Origin: Intestinimonas aquisgranensis
GTDB taxonomy: Bacteria; Bacillota; Clostridia; Oscillospirales; Oscillospiraceae
Length of the DNA stretch: 64,000 nt
Reading direction: 5' to 3'
NCBI GenBank assembly: GCA_020687605.1
Contig: JAJEQY010000006.1
Location: 22,262-86,261 of the forward strand
A program made the translations under genes and the position numbers. Below the pieces are notes generated by a model. It was not told the origin of the DNA and did not search any database. It saw nothing but the letters and a program-made list of their open reading frames with translations. Shown one piece after another: positions 24,614 to 33,857 of this stretch (positions are counted from its first letter, which is position 1; every line of letters starts with the position of its first letter).

Positions 24614-25873
24614 TCAGTTGTCCGTCAGGAACTGGCTCATCTGGCCCAGGAGCTTGGGCGTGCAAATCGCCGTGACCAGGATGGTCTCGCCGTACTCCAC
24701 TGACTCCACCTTGGCTTCCTTATACAAGGTGTCCAGCAGCCCGCCCTTGTCATAAGGCAGGGATAATGTCACACGGTGGGCGCCAGCGTCCAGACGGTCG
24801 CCGATCATACTGCGGAGCCGGTCCAGCCCCTCCCCCGTTTTGGCGGAGACGGTGACGATGTCCTCCCCGTGGGGCAGGATATCGCCGCTGTATCGGTCGC
24901 ACTTGTTGAATACATCGATTCGGGGCGTCTCCGAGGCTCCCAGCTCATAGATGAGAGATTCCACCACTGCCGCCTGTTCCCGCCACTCCGGGTTGGAGGA
25001 GTCAATGACGTGGAGGAGCAGGTCGGCGAAGGAGAGCTCCTCCAGGGTGGCCTTGAAGGCCTCCACCAGGTGATGGGGCAGCTTAGAGATAAAACCCACC
25101 GTGTCCGAGATGAGCACTGTGCAGGTATCCGAGATCTCCAGGGTGCGAGTGGTGGTATCCAGGGTATCGAAAAGCCGGTTGTTGGCGGGGATATCGGAAC
25201 CGGTAAGGGTATTGAGCAGGGTGGATTTCCCCGCGTTGGTGTAGCCCACGATGGCCACCACCGGCACCTCGTTCTTCTCCCGGCGGGTACGCTGGGTGGC
25301 ACGGACCCGGCGCACCTGTTCCAGCTCCTCCCGCAGCTTCTGGATTTTTCTGCGGATGTGCCGCCGGTCGGTCTCCAGCTGAGTCTCACCAGGGCCTCTG
25401 GTTCCGATGGCGCCCTCCTGGCGCTCCAGGTGAGTCCACATGCCCAGCAGCCGGGGCAGCAGATACTGGTACTGGGCCAGCTCCACCTGGAGCCGGCCCT
25501 CCTTGGTTCGGGCCCGCTGAGCGAAGATATCCAGAATCAGAGCGGAGCGGTCCAGGACTCCCACTCCCAGCTCGTCAGAGAGCACCCGCTGCTGGGAGGG
25601 CGAGAGCGCGTTATCAAAGATGACCATGGTGGCACCGGTCCCCTGGACCAGCTCCTTCACCTCGGCCACCTTGCCCTCGCCGATGAAGGTGCGGGGGTCG
25701 GGGGTATCCTTGTTCTGGAGGACCGTGCCCACGCACATCCCTCCCGCCGTCTCCAGCAGGGCGGCCAGCTCCTCCATAGAGGACTCGCTGGCGTTCTCCT
25801 CCCGGCTCAGGCAGCCGGCGTTGAGTCCTACCAGGACGGCCCGGTCGATTTTTTCTTCGGTATGGTCAGTCAT
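24614..25873 (-). CDS. hflX: Ribosome-associated GTPase HflX
   Basis: HflX binds 50S and 70S ribosomes and splits stalled ribosomes under stress. The 419-residue protein has the HflX N-terminal nucleotide-binding domain (residues 15-120), a coiled-coil linker (about 165-200, after GTRGPGETQLETD) and a G domain with G1 GYTNAGKS at 210-217, G3 DTVGF and G4 NKCD. The ATG follows CGGAGG. It is downstream of a flavin reductase-like gene by 22 bases and upstream of yigZ. Confidence 0.97.
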   Translation of the reverse strand: MTDHTEEKIDRAVLVGLNAGCLSREENASESSMEELAALLETAGGMCVGTVLQNKDTPDPRTFIGEGKVAEVKELVQGTGATMVIFDNALSPSQQRVLSDELGVGVLDRSALILDIFAQRARTKEGRLQVELAQYQYLLPRLLGMWTHLERQEGAIGTRGPGETQLETDRRHIRRKIQKLREELEQVRRVRATQRTRREKNEVPVVAIVGYTNAGKSTLLNTLTGSDIPANNRLFDTLDTTTRTLEISDTCTVLISDTVGFISKLPHHLVEAFKATLEELSFADLLLHVIDSSNPEWREQAAVVESLIYELGASETPRIDVFNKCDRYSGDILPHGEDIVTVSAKTGEGLDRLRSMIGDRLDAGAHRVTLSLPYDKGGLLDTLYKEAKVESVEYGETILVTAICTPKLLGQMSQFLTDN

Positions 25874-25895
25874 AGTACCTCCGGGACTGCGTCCC

Positions 25896-26402
25896 TTATT
25901 TCTTTCGATAGGCCTCCACGATCTTACCGATATACATCCGGTGGTAGTCCTTCTCAGGATACCACTTTTTATCGGTCTCGGGGTCCAGGAAGTGGGTGGG
26001 ATCTATATCCTGCCAATACACCTTCCGGCACACCAGCACCAGCTCCGCCTCAGCGAAGTAGGGGGCGCCGCCTTCCCCGGTGCAGACCGTAAAGCCGCAT
26101 TCCTTTACCTTGTCTACCTCACGGCCACTTTTGGAACCGCAGAGAGCCAGCGCCTTCCGGTACTCCGGCCCAAAGAAGGAGAGGGTAAAATAGTCGCTCT
26201 CCTCCACAAACTCATAGGTGTACCGCTGGGGACGGATGTAGCAGGTGGCCACATCGCTGCCCCACAGCACCCCCAGGCCGCCCCAACTGGCGGTCATGGT
26301 ATTGCAGTGCTCCGCCGTCCCCGCGGTAATGAGCATCCACTGCTCTCCAATGAGGGAGAATACATTCTGGTCCAGGCTCTTCACATCGCATTTTTCCAAC
26401 AT
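25896..26402 (-). CDS. Flavin reductase-like (FMN-binding split-barrel) protein
   Basis: This 168-residue protein fits the flavin reductase-like domain family: an N-terminal ITAGTAEHCNTMTASWGGLG stretch typical of FMN binding, and FTLSFFGPEYRKAL. A substrate or partner is not evident. The ATG follows GGAGGGCGCAGAC. It lies between the rpmE terminator and hflX and is probably the first gene of a flavoprotein-hflX-yigZ unit, although no clear promoter is seen in the 45 bases between. Confidence 0.85.
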   Translation of the reverse strand: MLEKCDVKSLDQNVFSLIGEQWMLITAGTAEHCNTMTASWGGLGVLWGSDVATCYIRPQRYTYEFVEESDYFTLSFFGPEYRKALALCGSKSGREVDKVKECGFTVCTGEGGAPYFAEAELVLVCRKVYWQDIDPTHFLDPETDKKWYPEKDYHRMYIGKIVEAYRKK

Positions 26403-26448
26403 GTCTGCGCCCTCCTACTTCTTGTTCTTGTGTAAAGCAGTATATGCG

Positions 26449-26483
26449 AAAAGACCCGCGCCGAAACCGACGCGGGCCTCTTG
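26449..26483 (-). terminator. Terminator after rpmE
   Basis: On the minus strand AGAGGCCCGCGTCGG pairs with CCGGCGCGGGTCT (one bulge) and runs into TTTTC, 11 bases past the rpmE stop. Confidence 0.85.
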
Positions 26484-26493
26484 AGTATCGTGC

Positions 26494-26700
26494 TTACTTC
26501 TTGTCCAGGCCGAACTTCTTGTTGAAGCGGCTCACGCGACCACCAGTGTCCACCATCTTCTGCTTGCCGGTGAAAAAGGGGTGACACTTGGAGCAAACTT
26601 CCACGCGGATGTCCTTTTTGGTAGAACCGGTCTCGATCACATTACCACAGGCGCACTTAATAGTGGTCTGCTGATAATTGGGATGAATACCTTCCTTCAT
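26494..26700 (-). CDS. rpmE: 50S ribosomal protein L31 (zinc form)
   Basis: The 68-residue protein begins MKEGIHPNY and carries the four zinc ligands of the C+ form (Cys16, Cys18, Cys36, Cys39), ending in SRFNKKFGLDKK. The ATG follows GAGAAAGAGGTG; a longer frame is rejected because family members start here. It is monocistronic, with its own promoter and terminator. Confidence 0.97.
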   Translation of the reverse strand: MKEGIHPNYQQTTIKCACGNVIETGSTKKDIRVEVCSKCHPFFTGKQKMVDTGGRVSRFNKKFGLDKK

Positions 26701-26772
26701 TGCTGTTTCACCTCTTTCTCGTTCCGGATGAGACGGCGCAGCAAACCTCCACGCCTTACAAACGCTAGGATA

Positions 26773-26801
26773 TAATAGCACAGGTAATAAGAGAATGCAA
26801 G
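26773..26801 (-). promoter_or_regulatory. SigA promoter of rpmE
   Basis: On the minus strand TTGCAT (26801-26796), a 17-base spacer and TATTAT (26778-26773) lie about 70 bases before the rpmE start. Confidence 0.7.
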
Positions 26802-26844
26802 TATTTTTTTCTTATTTTGTCGCAAATTCTCTCCCACCGCTCTG

Positions 26845-29800
26845 TCAGAGCTCCACCGCTTTGTCCAATCGGAAGAACCACAGCACCTTCCGGACCACCT
26901 TTCGGCCGGTGACCTCCTCCAGCGCGCGGCTGTACGCCATGAGCTGGGACCGGTAGGACTCCACCCGTGCCGGAAGGTCGGTCTCCCTGATCCGGTCGGT
27001 CTTGAAGTCCACCACCGTGATGCCCTCCAGAGTCTCGAACCAACAATCCACCACACCTTGAAGGAGCACCCTCTCCCCCTCTCCCGCCTGGGGATAATAA
27101 TCCCGGGCGGGCGCCAGGATGGAGAACTTGAACTCCCGCTGGAGGGTATCCGAGGCCAGAAGCTCCCGGCCCAGGGGAGATGAAAAGAGAGCGGCGATGC
27201 GAGCGGGGTCGGCGGCCTCCCCCTGCTGAGGGGTAATGATCTGCTTTTGGACCAGCCGCTGGATCTCAGCCGCCGCTCCCCGCTTGGTAGTGGACTTGTC
27301 GAAGTCGATAAACTGCATGACCAAGTGGAGGGCGGTGCCCTTCTGGGCCGCCGTCAACCCCAGTTCCTCCGCCGCGAAGCGGGGACGTGGGAACTGGATG
27401 GGCCGTGGCGGCTGTGGGGCGGCCTCCGCCGCCTCCTGGTCCAGGTCCCGACCCTTGAGCTGGGTGGCAGTGAGCTTGGAGGGGATGATGGTGTCATCCT
27501 GGTGGGAATACCGCCAGCTAAGGCGCCGGGCCAGGTCCTCCAGATCCAGCCGGGCAGTTTCCGGCGCTCCTCCTTGCTCTTCAGGTCTACGAAATAGCGG
27601 AGGGGCACCAAGATCGCTGCCATCCACCCAGCGGATGTCCCACGCCGGGCCGCAATCGGAAGTTGTGAGGGGTACGTCCCGCTCCATGGCCCGCCGGAGC
27701 GCCCCGGCGTCGGGCCGGGCCAGCACTGGAAGCAGCACCCACTGGGCCGCCGACTGGGTGGACAGAAGGGCCTGGGGGTCCACCGGACAGGCGGCATCCT
27801 CCGCCAGCTTGCGCAGGTCCCTGGCCCCGCCAGTGAGAGCACAGGTGAGGACCAGCTTCTCCTTGGCCCGGGTCATGGCTACATAGAGGAGCCGCAGCTC
27901 CTCCGCCATCATCTCCCGCTCCAGCTGGGCGGCCACCGCCTGCCGGGCCAGGGTGGTGTATTCCACCATCCGCTCCGGGTCCAGGCCCTTGGGCCCTACC
28001 CCCAGCTTGGGATGGAAGAGCATGGGCTTCTGCATGTCCTCCCGGTTGAGCCGACGGGCCAGGCCACACAGAAAGACCACCGGGAACTCCAGGCCCTTGG
28101 AGCGGTGGATGCTCAGGATGCGCACGCCGCTCCCCTCTCCAGCCGGGCTGGGCGAGGGCAGCCGTCCGCCGGCGTTCAGCACCCGGTCCAGATAGGAGAG
28201 GAAGCCGTAGAGGCCCTTGTGGCCGGCGGATTCGAACTGCCGGGCACACTCCGCCAGGGCCAGCAGGTTACCCCGCCGGGTCTCGCCGTCCCCCATGGCG
28301 CTGAAGATGCCAAGCATGCCGAAGCGGTCATAGATCTCCCACAGGAGCTGGTGGCAGCTCATGTCGCAGGAGAGGTCCCGCAGCCGGTCCAGCTCCTCCA
28401 GAAACTCCTTCACATCGGCGCCGCCGTCGGCCAAAAGGGCACCGTAGAAGTCGGTGTCGGGGGCGGCGGAGCGGATCTGGGAGAGCCGGTCCGCCGAAAA
28501 GCCCCACACCGGAGAACGGAGCACCGAGATGAGGGGTACATCCTGTCGGGGGTTGTCCACGATGCGCAGGCAGGAGAGGGCCACCGACACCTCGGTAGAG
28601 GTGAGGAAGTCCTCCCCGCCCTCGGCCTCCCAGGCCAGGCCCTGCTCCCCCAAAGCCCGGGCGTAGTGGCGCAGGACGGTGTTAGGGGAGCGCAGCAGGA
28701 TGACCACGTCTCCCTGCTCCAGGGGTCGGGTGCCCCCCTCCCCGTCGGCCACCTGGAAGCCGCCGTCCAGCAGCGCCCGGATACGCCGGGCGGCAAAGCG
28801 GGCCTCCAGCAGATCCCGTGGTGCCTTCTCCCCCTCTCCCTCCGGCTCCACGCCGGAGAGGTCCAGAGTGTCCAGCTCCACGGCATAGTCCTCCTGCCGG
28901 CCGGGGAACTCCGCCCCGGGATAGAGGGCCTCATCGGTGGTGTAGTCCATCTCCCCAAAAGGTACGGACATGATGTTGCGGAAGAGGAAGTTGGCCCCTT
29001 CCAGCACCTGGGGCCGGGATCGGAAGTTCCGGGTCAGCAGAATCCGGCGGTTTTCACCCTCCGAAGCCTCTTCCCGGGGCTTGAAGGTGCGGTATTTGCC
29101 CAGGAAGATGGTAGGATCGGCCAGCCGGAACCGGTAGATGGACTGCTTCACGTCTCCCACCATGAAAAGCCGCCTGCCTCCCCTGGAGATGGCGTCAAAA
29201 ATGGCATTCTGCGCCTCATTGGTGTCCTGGTACTCGTCCACCATAACCTCGATGTACCGGCTGCCCACCAGCTGGGCCAGTTCTGTGGGGGAGCCGTCCC
29301 TCTCCCGCAGGAGCTGGATGGCCAGATGCTCCAGGTCGGAGAAGTCCAGTAGCCGGCGGCGGCGCTTGAGGGCGGTATAGGCAGTTGAAAAATCCTCCAC
29401 CAGGGCAAACAGCCCCCTCACCGCCGGCGCCACCGCCCGCAGGTCCTCCAGAAGCTGGCTGCTGCCGTCGGCAAAGCGCTCCGCCAGCTTGCCCAGCCGC
29501 TTCTTACAGGCCTCCCGGATGGTCTTGATCCGCTCCTGGGCGGCGGGGTCTTCACAGCCCCGCACCGCGCCCAGACGGGGAAAGGAGACAGCGGACTTCT
29601 CCGCCGCCCGGTCCCAGCCCTGGTCCAGGGCGGTCTCAAAGGTCTCCAGGTCTGCCAGAGTCTCGGCCAAACTGGGGGCGTAGCCCCGGCTGAGCTTCTC
29701 GTCCCCTTCGCAAAGGGCCAGGGCCTCCCCCATCCGGGTCCGCCAGTAGCCCACCTGCTCCCTGGCCTGGCCCAGCAGCAGGCGGCCCCAGACGGTCTCC

Positions 29801-30423
29801 CCCGCATCGGTGACTCCCTCCAGGTCGAAGGCCCGGCCCTGGGCCTCCAGCCAGGCGTGGGGATTGGGATGGCTCTGCACCTTATTATAAATGTCCAGAG
29901 CGATCTCCACCAAACGACTGTCATCCCGTCCGGCGGACATGGAGTCCAGCAGGCTGGCAAAGTCACTCCCGGGCTGGATGGCGTCGTACCGCTCCTCCAG
30001 CACCTGGTCCATAGCCTGGAGCATCAGCGCTCCCGCCTCGCTCTCGTCGCACAGCCGCAGATCGGCCTCCAGGTCCAGCAGATGGCCGTGCTCCCGCAGG
30101 AGCTGGGTGCAGAAGGCGTGGATGGTGGATATCTGGGTCTTATAGAGCAGCATGGCTTGCCGCCGCAGGTGGCGGTCCCCCGGCGTCTCCGCCAGTCGGA
30201 CCGACAGCTCCTGGGCGATACGGCCCCGCAGCTCCGCCGCCGCCGCCTTGGTGTAGGTGATGACCAGGAAGCGGTCAATGTCCGCCCCCTCCTCCTGGAC
30301 CCGGCGCAGCAGCCGCTCCACCAGCACCCGGGTCTTGCCGGAACCGGCGGCGGCAGCCACCAGCAGCCCGCCGCCCCGGTCCTCCACCACTGCCCGCTGT
30401 TCCTCGGTCAGCGGAAAGCCCAT
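26845..30423 (-). CDS. addA: ATP-dependent helicase/nuclease subunit A
   Basis: AddA is the 3'-5' helicase and one of two nucleases of the AddAB (RexAB) complex that processes double-strand breaks for recombination. The 1192-residue protein has the UvrD-type Walker A AAAGSGKT at 24-31, Walker B VDEYQDTN, further helicase motifs (GDVKQSIYRFR, LTRNFRSR, LLYVAMTRAKEKL) and a RecB-type nuclease domain with VVDFKTDR at 1137-1144. It starts 24 bases after addB ends. Length and motifs are complete. Confidence 0.98.
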   Translation of the reverse strand: MGFPLTEEQRAVVEDRGGGLLVAAAAGSGKTRVLVERLLRRVQEEGADIDRFLVITYTKAAAAELRGRIAQELSVRLAETPGDRHLRRQAMLLYKTQISTIHAFCTQLLREHGHLLDLEADLRLCDESEAGALMLQAMDQVLEERYDAIQPGSDFASLLDSMSAGRDDSRLVEIALDIYNKVQSHPNPHAWLEAQGRAFDLEGVTDAGETVWGRLLLGQAREQVGYWRTRMGEALALCEGDEKLSRGYAPSLAETLADLETFETALDQGWDRAAEKSAVSFPRLGAVRGCEDPAAQERIKTIREACKKRLGKLAERFADGSSQLLEDLRAVAPAVRGLFALVEDFSTAYTALKRRRRLLDFSDLEHLAIQLLRERDGSPTELAQLVGSRYIEVMVDEYQDTNEAQNAIFDAISRGGRRLFMVGDVKQSIYRFRLADPTIFLGKYRTFKPREEASEGENRRILLTRNFRSRPQVLEGANFLFRNIMSVPFGEMDYTTDEALYPGAEFPGRQEDYAVELDTLDLSGVEPEGEGEKAPRDLLEARFAARRIRALLDGGFQVADGEGGTRPLEQGDVVILLRSPNTVLRHYARALGEQGLAWEAEGGEDFLTSTEVSVALSCLRIVDNPRQDVPLISVLRSPVWGFSADRLSQIRSAAPDTDFYGALLADGGADVKEFLEELDRLRDLSCDMSCHQLLWEIYDRFGMLGIFSAMGDGETRRGNLLALAECARQFESAGHKGLYGFLSYLDRVLNAGGRLPSPSPAGEGSGVRILSIHRSKGLEFPVVFLCGLARRLNREDMQKPMLFHPKLGVGPKGLDPERMVEYTTLARQAVAAQLEREMMAEELRLLYVAMTRAKEKLVLTCALTGGARDLRKLAEDAACPVDPQALLSTQSAAQWVLLPVLARPDAGALRRAMERDVPLTTSDCGPAWDIRWVDGSDLGAPPLFRRPEEQGGAPETARLDLEDLARRLSWRYSHQDDTIIPSKLTATQLKGRDLDQEAAEAAPQPPRPIQFPRPRFAAEELGLTAAQKGTALHLVMQFIDFDKSTTKRGAAAEIQRLVQKQIITPQQGEAADPARIAALFSSPLGRELLASDTLQREFKFSILAPARDYYPQAGEGERVLLQGVVDCWFETLEGITVVDFKTDRIRETDLPARVESYRSQLMAYSRALEEVTGRKVVRKVLWFFRLDKAVEL

Positions 30424-30447
30424 AGCTTCTCCCCCTTTCTCATCCGG

Positions 30448-33400
30448 TCACACATCTCCGTCCTCCTCATTGGCCACAGAGGCCCAGAAGGTCTCGCTGT
30501 TAATGGTAGGCAAGTATCTTCGCCTGTCAGTTCCGCGTCCGTCCTCAAAATGGCAGGCGGAGGCATAGTCGCAGTAGAGGCAGGCGTTCTTCTCCGGTCC
30601 CCGCCAGTAGGGGTCGGCGTCGATGATGCCGGAAGAGAGCTCCCCGGCAATCTCAGCTAGGATGTGCCGGGTGTGTGTTTTCAGCTTACCAAGCCGCTCC
30701 GCCGTCACCAGAGCCTCTCCAGTGATCGCACCTGTACGGCTGGATACCTTTACAGGCAAGAAGCGGGGACCGCCCTCGTTTATTGCCTCCATGGCCTCCA
30801 GCACCTCCGGATCGTCCAGGAGGAGACCGTGACGCCGCAGCTCGGCGTCGGTCTGCTTCTGCCGCTCCGCCTCCGTCATGCCCCGGCTTCCCTTGGCCAC
30901 CGCCGCCCGGGCGGGCAGGTAGAGGACGCCAGCCGGTGTGATAGCATAATTGTAAAGGGATTCTCCCTTCTCCTCAAGGGTAAAGAGATAGAGGAGCATC
31001 TGGAGCCCCAGGCCGTTCCACACCTCGGTGAGGTCGAAGGATTTGCGGCCCGTCTTGTAGTCCACCACCCGGAGGTAGAGCTGCCCGTCGTGGACCCAGC
31101 CGTCCACCCGGTCCACAAAGCCGGAGACGCTGACGGTGACTCCGTCCACCGTCAGCTCCACTGGGGGCAGGTCCCCCCGGTCGCCGAAGCCCAGCTCAAA
31201 GGAGATGGGCTGGAAGCTGGAAACGGAGAGCTCCTCCAGCACATTCTCCACCACCTGAGTCACCGGCCGGATGAGCCGGTTGAAGAGGTAGACAAACCGT
31301 GGGGTCTTGTTCTCCAGCCCGCCTAGCTCCTGGGCGATGTAGGTCTCCATGATGGATTTGATCTGCTTGCGGACCACGCTCTTGTCCCAGGTCCAGCCTC
31401 CGTTGCCGTCCTCCACCTTCCAGGCAGTGTCCTTGAGGATATGCTCCAGCACATAGTGGACGAAGGTGCCGTACTCCGGCGCCTGGAAGCCGGCGGTCTG
31501 CCGGGGCTTGGCCCTCAGCCCGAACTGCATGAAGTAGGAGAAGTGGCAGGAGCGGTACTTGTCCATCCGGGAGGCCGACATGGGTACCTTCCGGCCGTAG
31601 AGCCGGGCCACGGAGTCCGGACAGAGGCGTCCGCGCTCCAGGCCCGCCCCCCGCTCCAGCCGCCGTGCCAGTGGCGCCAACTCCTCCTGGTCCCGGAGCA
31701 GGCCCAGGACCTCCGGGTGCTCCCCCGCCAGCTCCAGAGCGGGACGGGGCGCCGCCAGGCGGAAATCATCCCCCAGGGCCTGCTCCCGGATGGGCAGGAC
31801 CTCCGGAAAGAGCCGCCGCAGCCGCTCCCAAAGGAAGGAGGGCCGCCGCTCCTCTCCCTGAGGTCCCAGGGCGGCCCAGCTCACAGTAAGATGGCGGTCT
31901 GGACGGGCACAGGCGGCGTAGACAATGGTCATCTCCCGGTCCAGCTTATCGGTGAGCTGGGGGGAGAGCTCCAGGCCCATGGAGGCCAGCAGGCTGCGGT
32001 CGTCATCGGTGAAGAGTCCCGGCGCAGGCGCAACCTGTGGCAGTGCGCCGTCATCAGCACCCAGGAAGAAGAGGGCGGAGCACTGCCGGTCCCCCTGACG
32101 GGCGGCATCCCCTGCCGTTACACGATCCAGGGAGACGGGGATGGCACCCACATCATACTGGGAGAGCACCAGCTTGAGCAGCTGGGCAAACTCATCCAGG
32201 CCCAAGGGCGCCCGGCCCAGAATGGCGGCGCACTGCTCCAGGCCGCCGCAGAAGATCTCCCACAGCTGACCATACTCTTCCGCCCGTTTGAGCTCTCCCC
32301 GCTCCCGGAGCACCTGGGCCCGCTCCTCCAGCCGCTGGGGCAGCCCAATCGCTTCCAGGAATTGATACAGGGCCACGGACTGCCCCTCGCCGGTCTCATT
32401 GGCATTACGCCGGAGCATTTCCAGCGGTTCCGTGATCTGCCGGCGCACCTCGTTCACGCGGTCCAGCAGGGCCTGGTCCTCCTCTGTCATGGGGAAGCCA
32501 TAACCCCGGGGGTGCATATCCCAGGCAGCCGACGCCGTCCAGCGGCTCCCCTTCAGGTCCCATTTCAGCACGTAGTTCTCCAGCAGGTCGCAATCCGACC
32601 GGGCCACACCGGTGAGCCCCGTTTTCAGGTAGCGGAACACATCTCCGCTGTCGTAGTCCCCCGCCACCACTTCCAAGGCGCCGGTCACCACTGCAAAGAC
32701 CGGCTTCTGAAGAATGTCGGTCATGCTGTCCAGGAAAACCGGTATGCCATAGCGCCCAAAAACCTCCTCGATGAGCGGGGCATAGGCGTCAAAGCCTCGG
32801 GCCACCACGCTGATTTCCCGATAGCGGAGTCCCTCCTCCCGAACCAGACGCAGGATCTCAGCAGCCGTCCACTCCACCTCGGACCGTGGGGTGACTGCTG
32901 TAAATAGGCGCACCCCTTCCGCCGGTCCTTTCCAGGGCTGAACCTCCTCAGAAAATAAGTATTTCTCAATATAAGAAAGCTCTTTTACTTTACAGCTATT
33001 TCGGTCATGTAAGGTCTCAATCTCCACCTCAACATGATCGGCTCTGGCTGCCCGGTTCAGATGGGCAATGGTTCTCCGCGCCGGAGCAAAGATGCCGCTC
33101 TCCCCCTCCTCCTCCGGCGCACAGGTGAGGACCACCGTGACCTCCCTTGCCTGCTTCCACAGCTGGCGCAAGACCTGAATCTGCTGGGGTGTAAAGTCTG
33201 TAAAGCCATCTACATAGACAGATATTCCTCTGGCCCAGCCACTTTCCGCCAGGCCCTCGGCCAGCCTGGTGAGGCGGTCTCGGGGGTCGGCAGCCACCTG
33301 AGCCGTCAGGGCGTCATAGGCACCGAAGATGAGTCCCAGGTCCCGAAGCTTCTCCCCCTCCTGACCGTCCAGCTCCTCCCCCGCCTTGGTCAGGTCTTCC

Positions 33401-33792
33401 GGAGAGACGCAATACTGCTTGCACTCATCCAGGGTGGCCAGCAAGCCGGACAGAAACGCCGGCTTCTGTGAGGGCCGGGCGTAAACCGTGAGGGCGCTGG
33501 AGACCGCCTTCCGGGCAGCACACATAAGGAGTACCCGTCCACCTGGATCCAGGGCTGGTGCCGCGAGTCCCCCAGACTGAGCCAACACCCTGCTGGTCAG
33601 TCGCGTAAAGGAGAGGACTTCGGCGTAGAGGGAGGCCTGATTACCCGCCACCGCACATAGCCGACGCTCCGTCTCATGGGAGGCCTGCTCAGGTACAATG
33701 AGCAGCTGCCGCCGCCCTCCCCCAGCGGCGATCCGCTTCAAAACTTCAGCTGTCTTTCCGGTTCCGGCCCGACCCAGCAGGAGCTTGAGCAC
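30448..33792 (-). CDS. addB: ATP-dependent helicase/deoxyribonuclease subunit B
   Basis: AddB is the Chi-recognising, nuclease-bearing partner of AddA. The start is GTG at 33792, seven bases after AAAGGAGG; a longer frame includes the guaB terminator and is rejected. The 1114-residue protein has a Walker A GRAGTGKT at 7-14, an inactivated helicase fold and a RecB-type nuclease with VVDYKTGRKS. The four iron-sulfur cysteines are present: one in RSCHFSYF and three in CLYCDYASAC near the C-terminus. It follows guaB closely and precedes addA. Confidence 0.97.
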   Translation of the reverse strand: MLKLLLGRAGTGKTAEVLKRIAAGGGRRQLLIVPEQASHETERRLCAVAGNQASLYAEVLSFTRLTSRVLAQSGGLAAPALDPGGRVLLMCAARKAVSSALTVYARPSQKPAFLSGLLATLDECKQYCVSPEDLTKAGEELDGQEGEKLRDLGLIFGAYDALTAQVAADPRDRLTRLAEGLAESGWARGISVYVDGFTDFTPQQIQVLRQLWKQAREVTVVLTCAPEEEGESGIFAPARRTIAHLNRAARADHVEVEIETLHDRNSCKVKELSYIEKYLFSEEVQPWKGPAEGVRLFTAVTPRSEVEWTAAEILRLVREEGLRYREISVVARGFDAYAPLIEEVFGRYGIPVFLDSMTDILQKPVFAVVTGALEVVAGDYDSGDVFRYLKTGLTGVARSDCDLLENYVLKWDLKGSRWTASAAWDMHPRGYGFPMTEEDQALLDRVNEVRRQITEPLEMLRRNANETGEGQSVALYQFLEAIGLPQRLEERAQVLRERGELKRAEEYGQLWEIFCGGLEQCAAILGRAPLGLDEFAQLLKLVLSQYDVGAIPVSLDRVTAGDAARQGDRQCSALFFLGADDGALPQVAPAPGLFTDDDRSLLASMGLELSPQLTDKLDREMTIVYAACARPDRHLTVSWAALGPQGEERRPSFLWERLRRLFPEVLPIREQALGDDFRLAAPRPALELAGEHPEVLGLLRDQEELAPLARRLERGAGLERGRLCPDSVARLYGRKVPMSASRMDKYRSCHFSYFMQFGLRAKPRQTAGFQAPEYGTFVHYVLEHILKDTAWKVEDGNGGWTWDKSVVRKQIKSIMETYIAQELGGLENKTPRFVYLFNRLIRPVTQVVENVLEELSVSSFQPISFELGFGDRGDLPPVELTVDGVTVSVSGFVDRVDGWVHDGQLYLRVVDYKTGRKSFDLTEVWNGLGLQMLLYLFTLEEKGESLYNYAITPAGVLYLPARAAVAKGSRGMTEAERQKQTDAELRRHGLLLDDPEVLEAMEAINEGGPRFLPVKVSSRTGAITGEALVTAERLGKLKTHTRHILAEIAGELSSGIIDADPYWRGPEKNACLYCDYASACHFEDGRGTDRRRYLPTINSETFWASVANEEDGDV

Positions 33793-33817
33793 AGCGATCC
33801 CTCCTTTGTGCATGAGG

Positions 33818-33850
33818 CAAAAAGGCCCGCGCTGTCGGCGCGGGCCTTTT
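33818..33850 (-). terminator. Terminator between guaB and addB
   Basis: On the minus strand AAAGGCCCGCGC pairs perfectly with GCGCGGGCCTTT, followed by a T run, 8 bases past the guaB stop. addB begins only 26 bases beyond it. Confidence 0.88.
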
Positions 33851-33857
33851 ATCATAG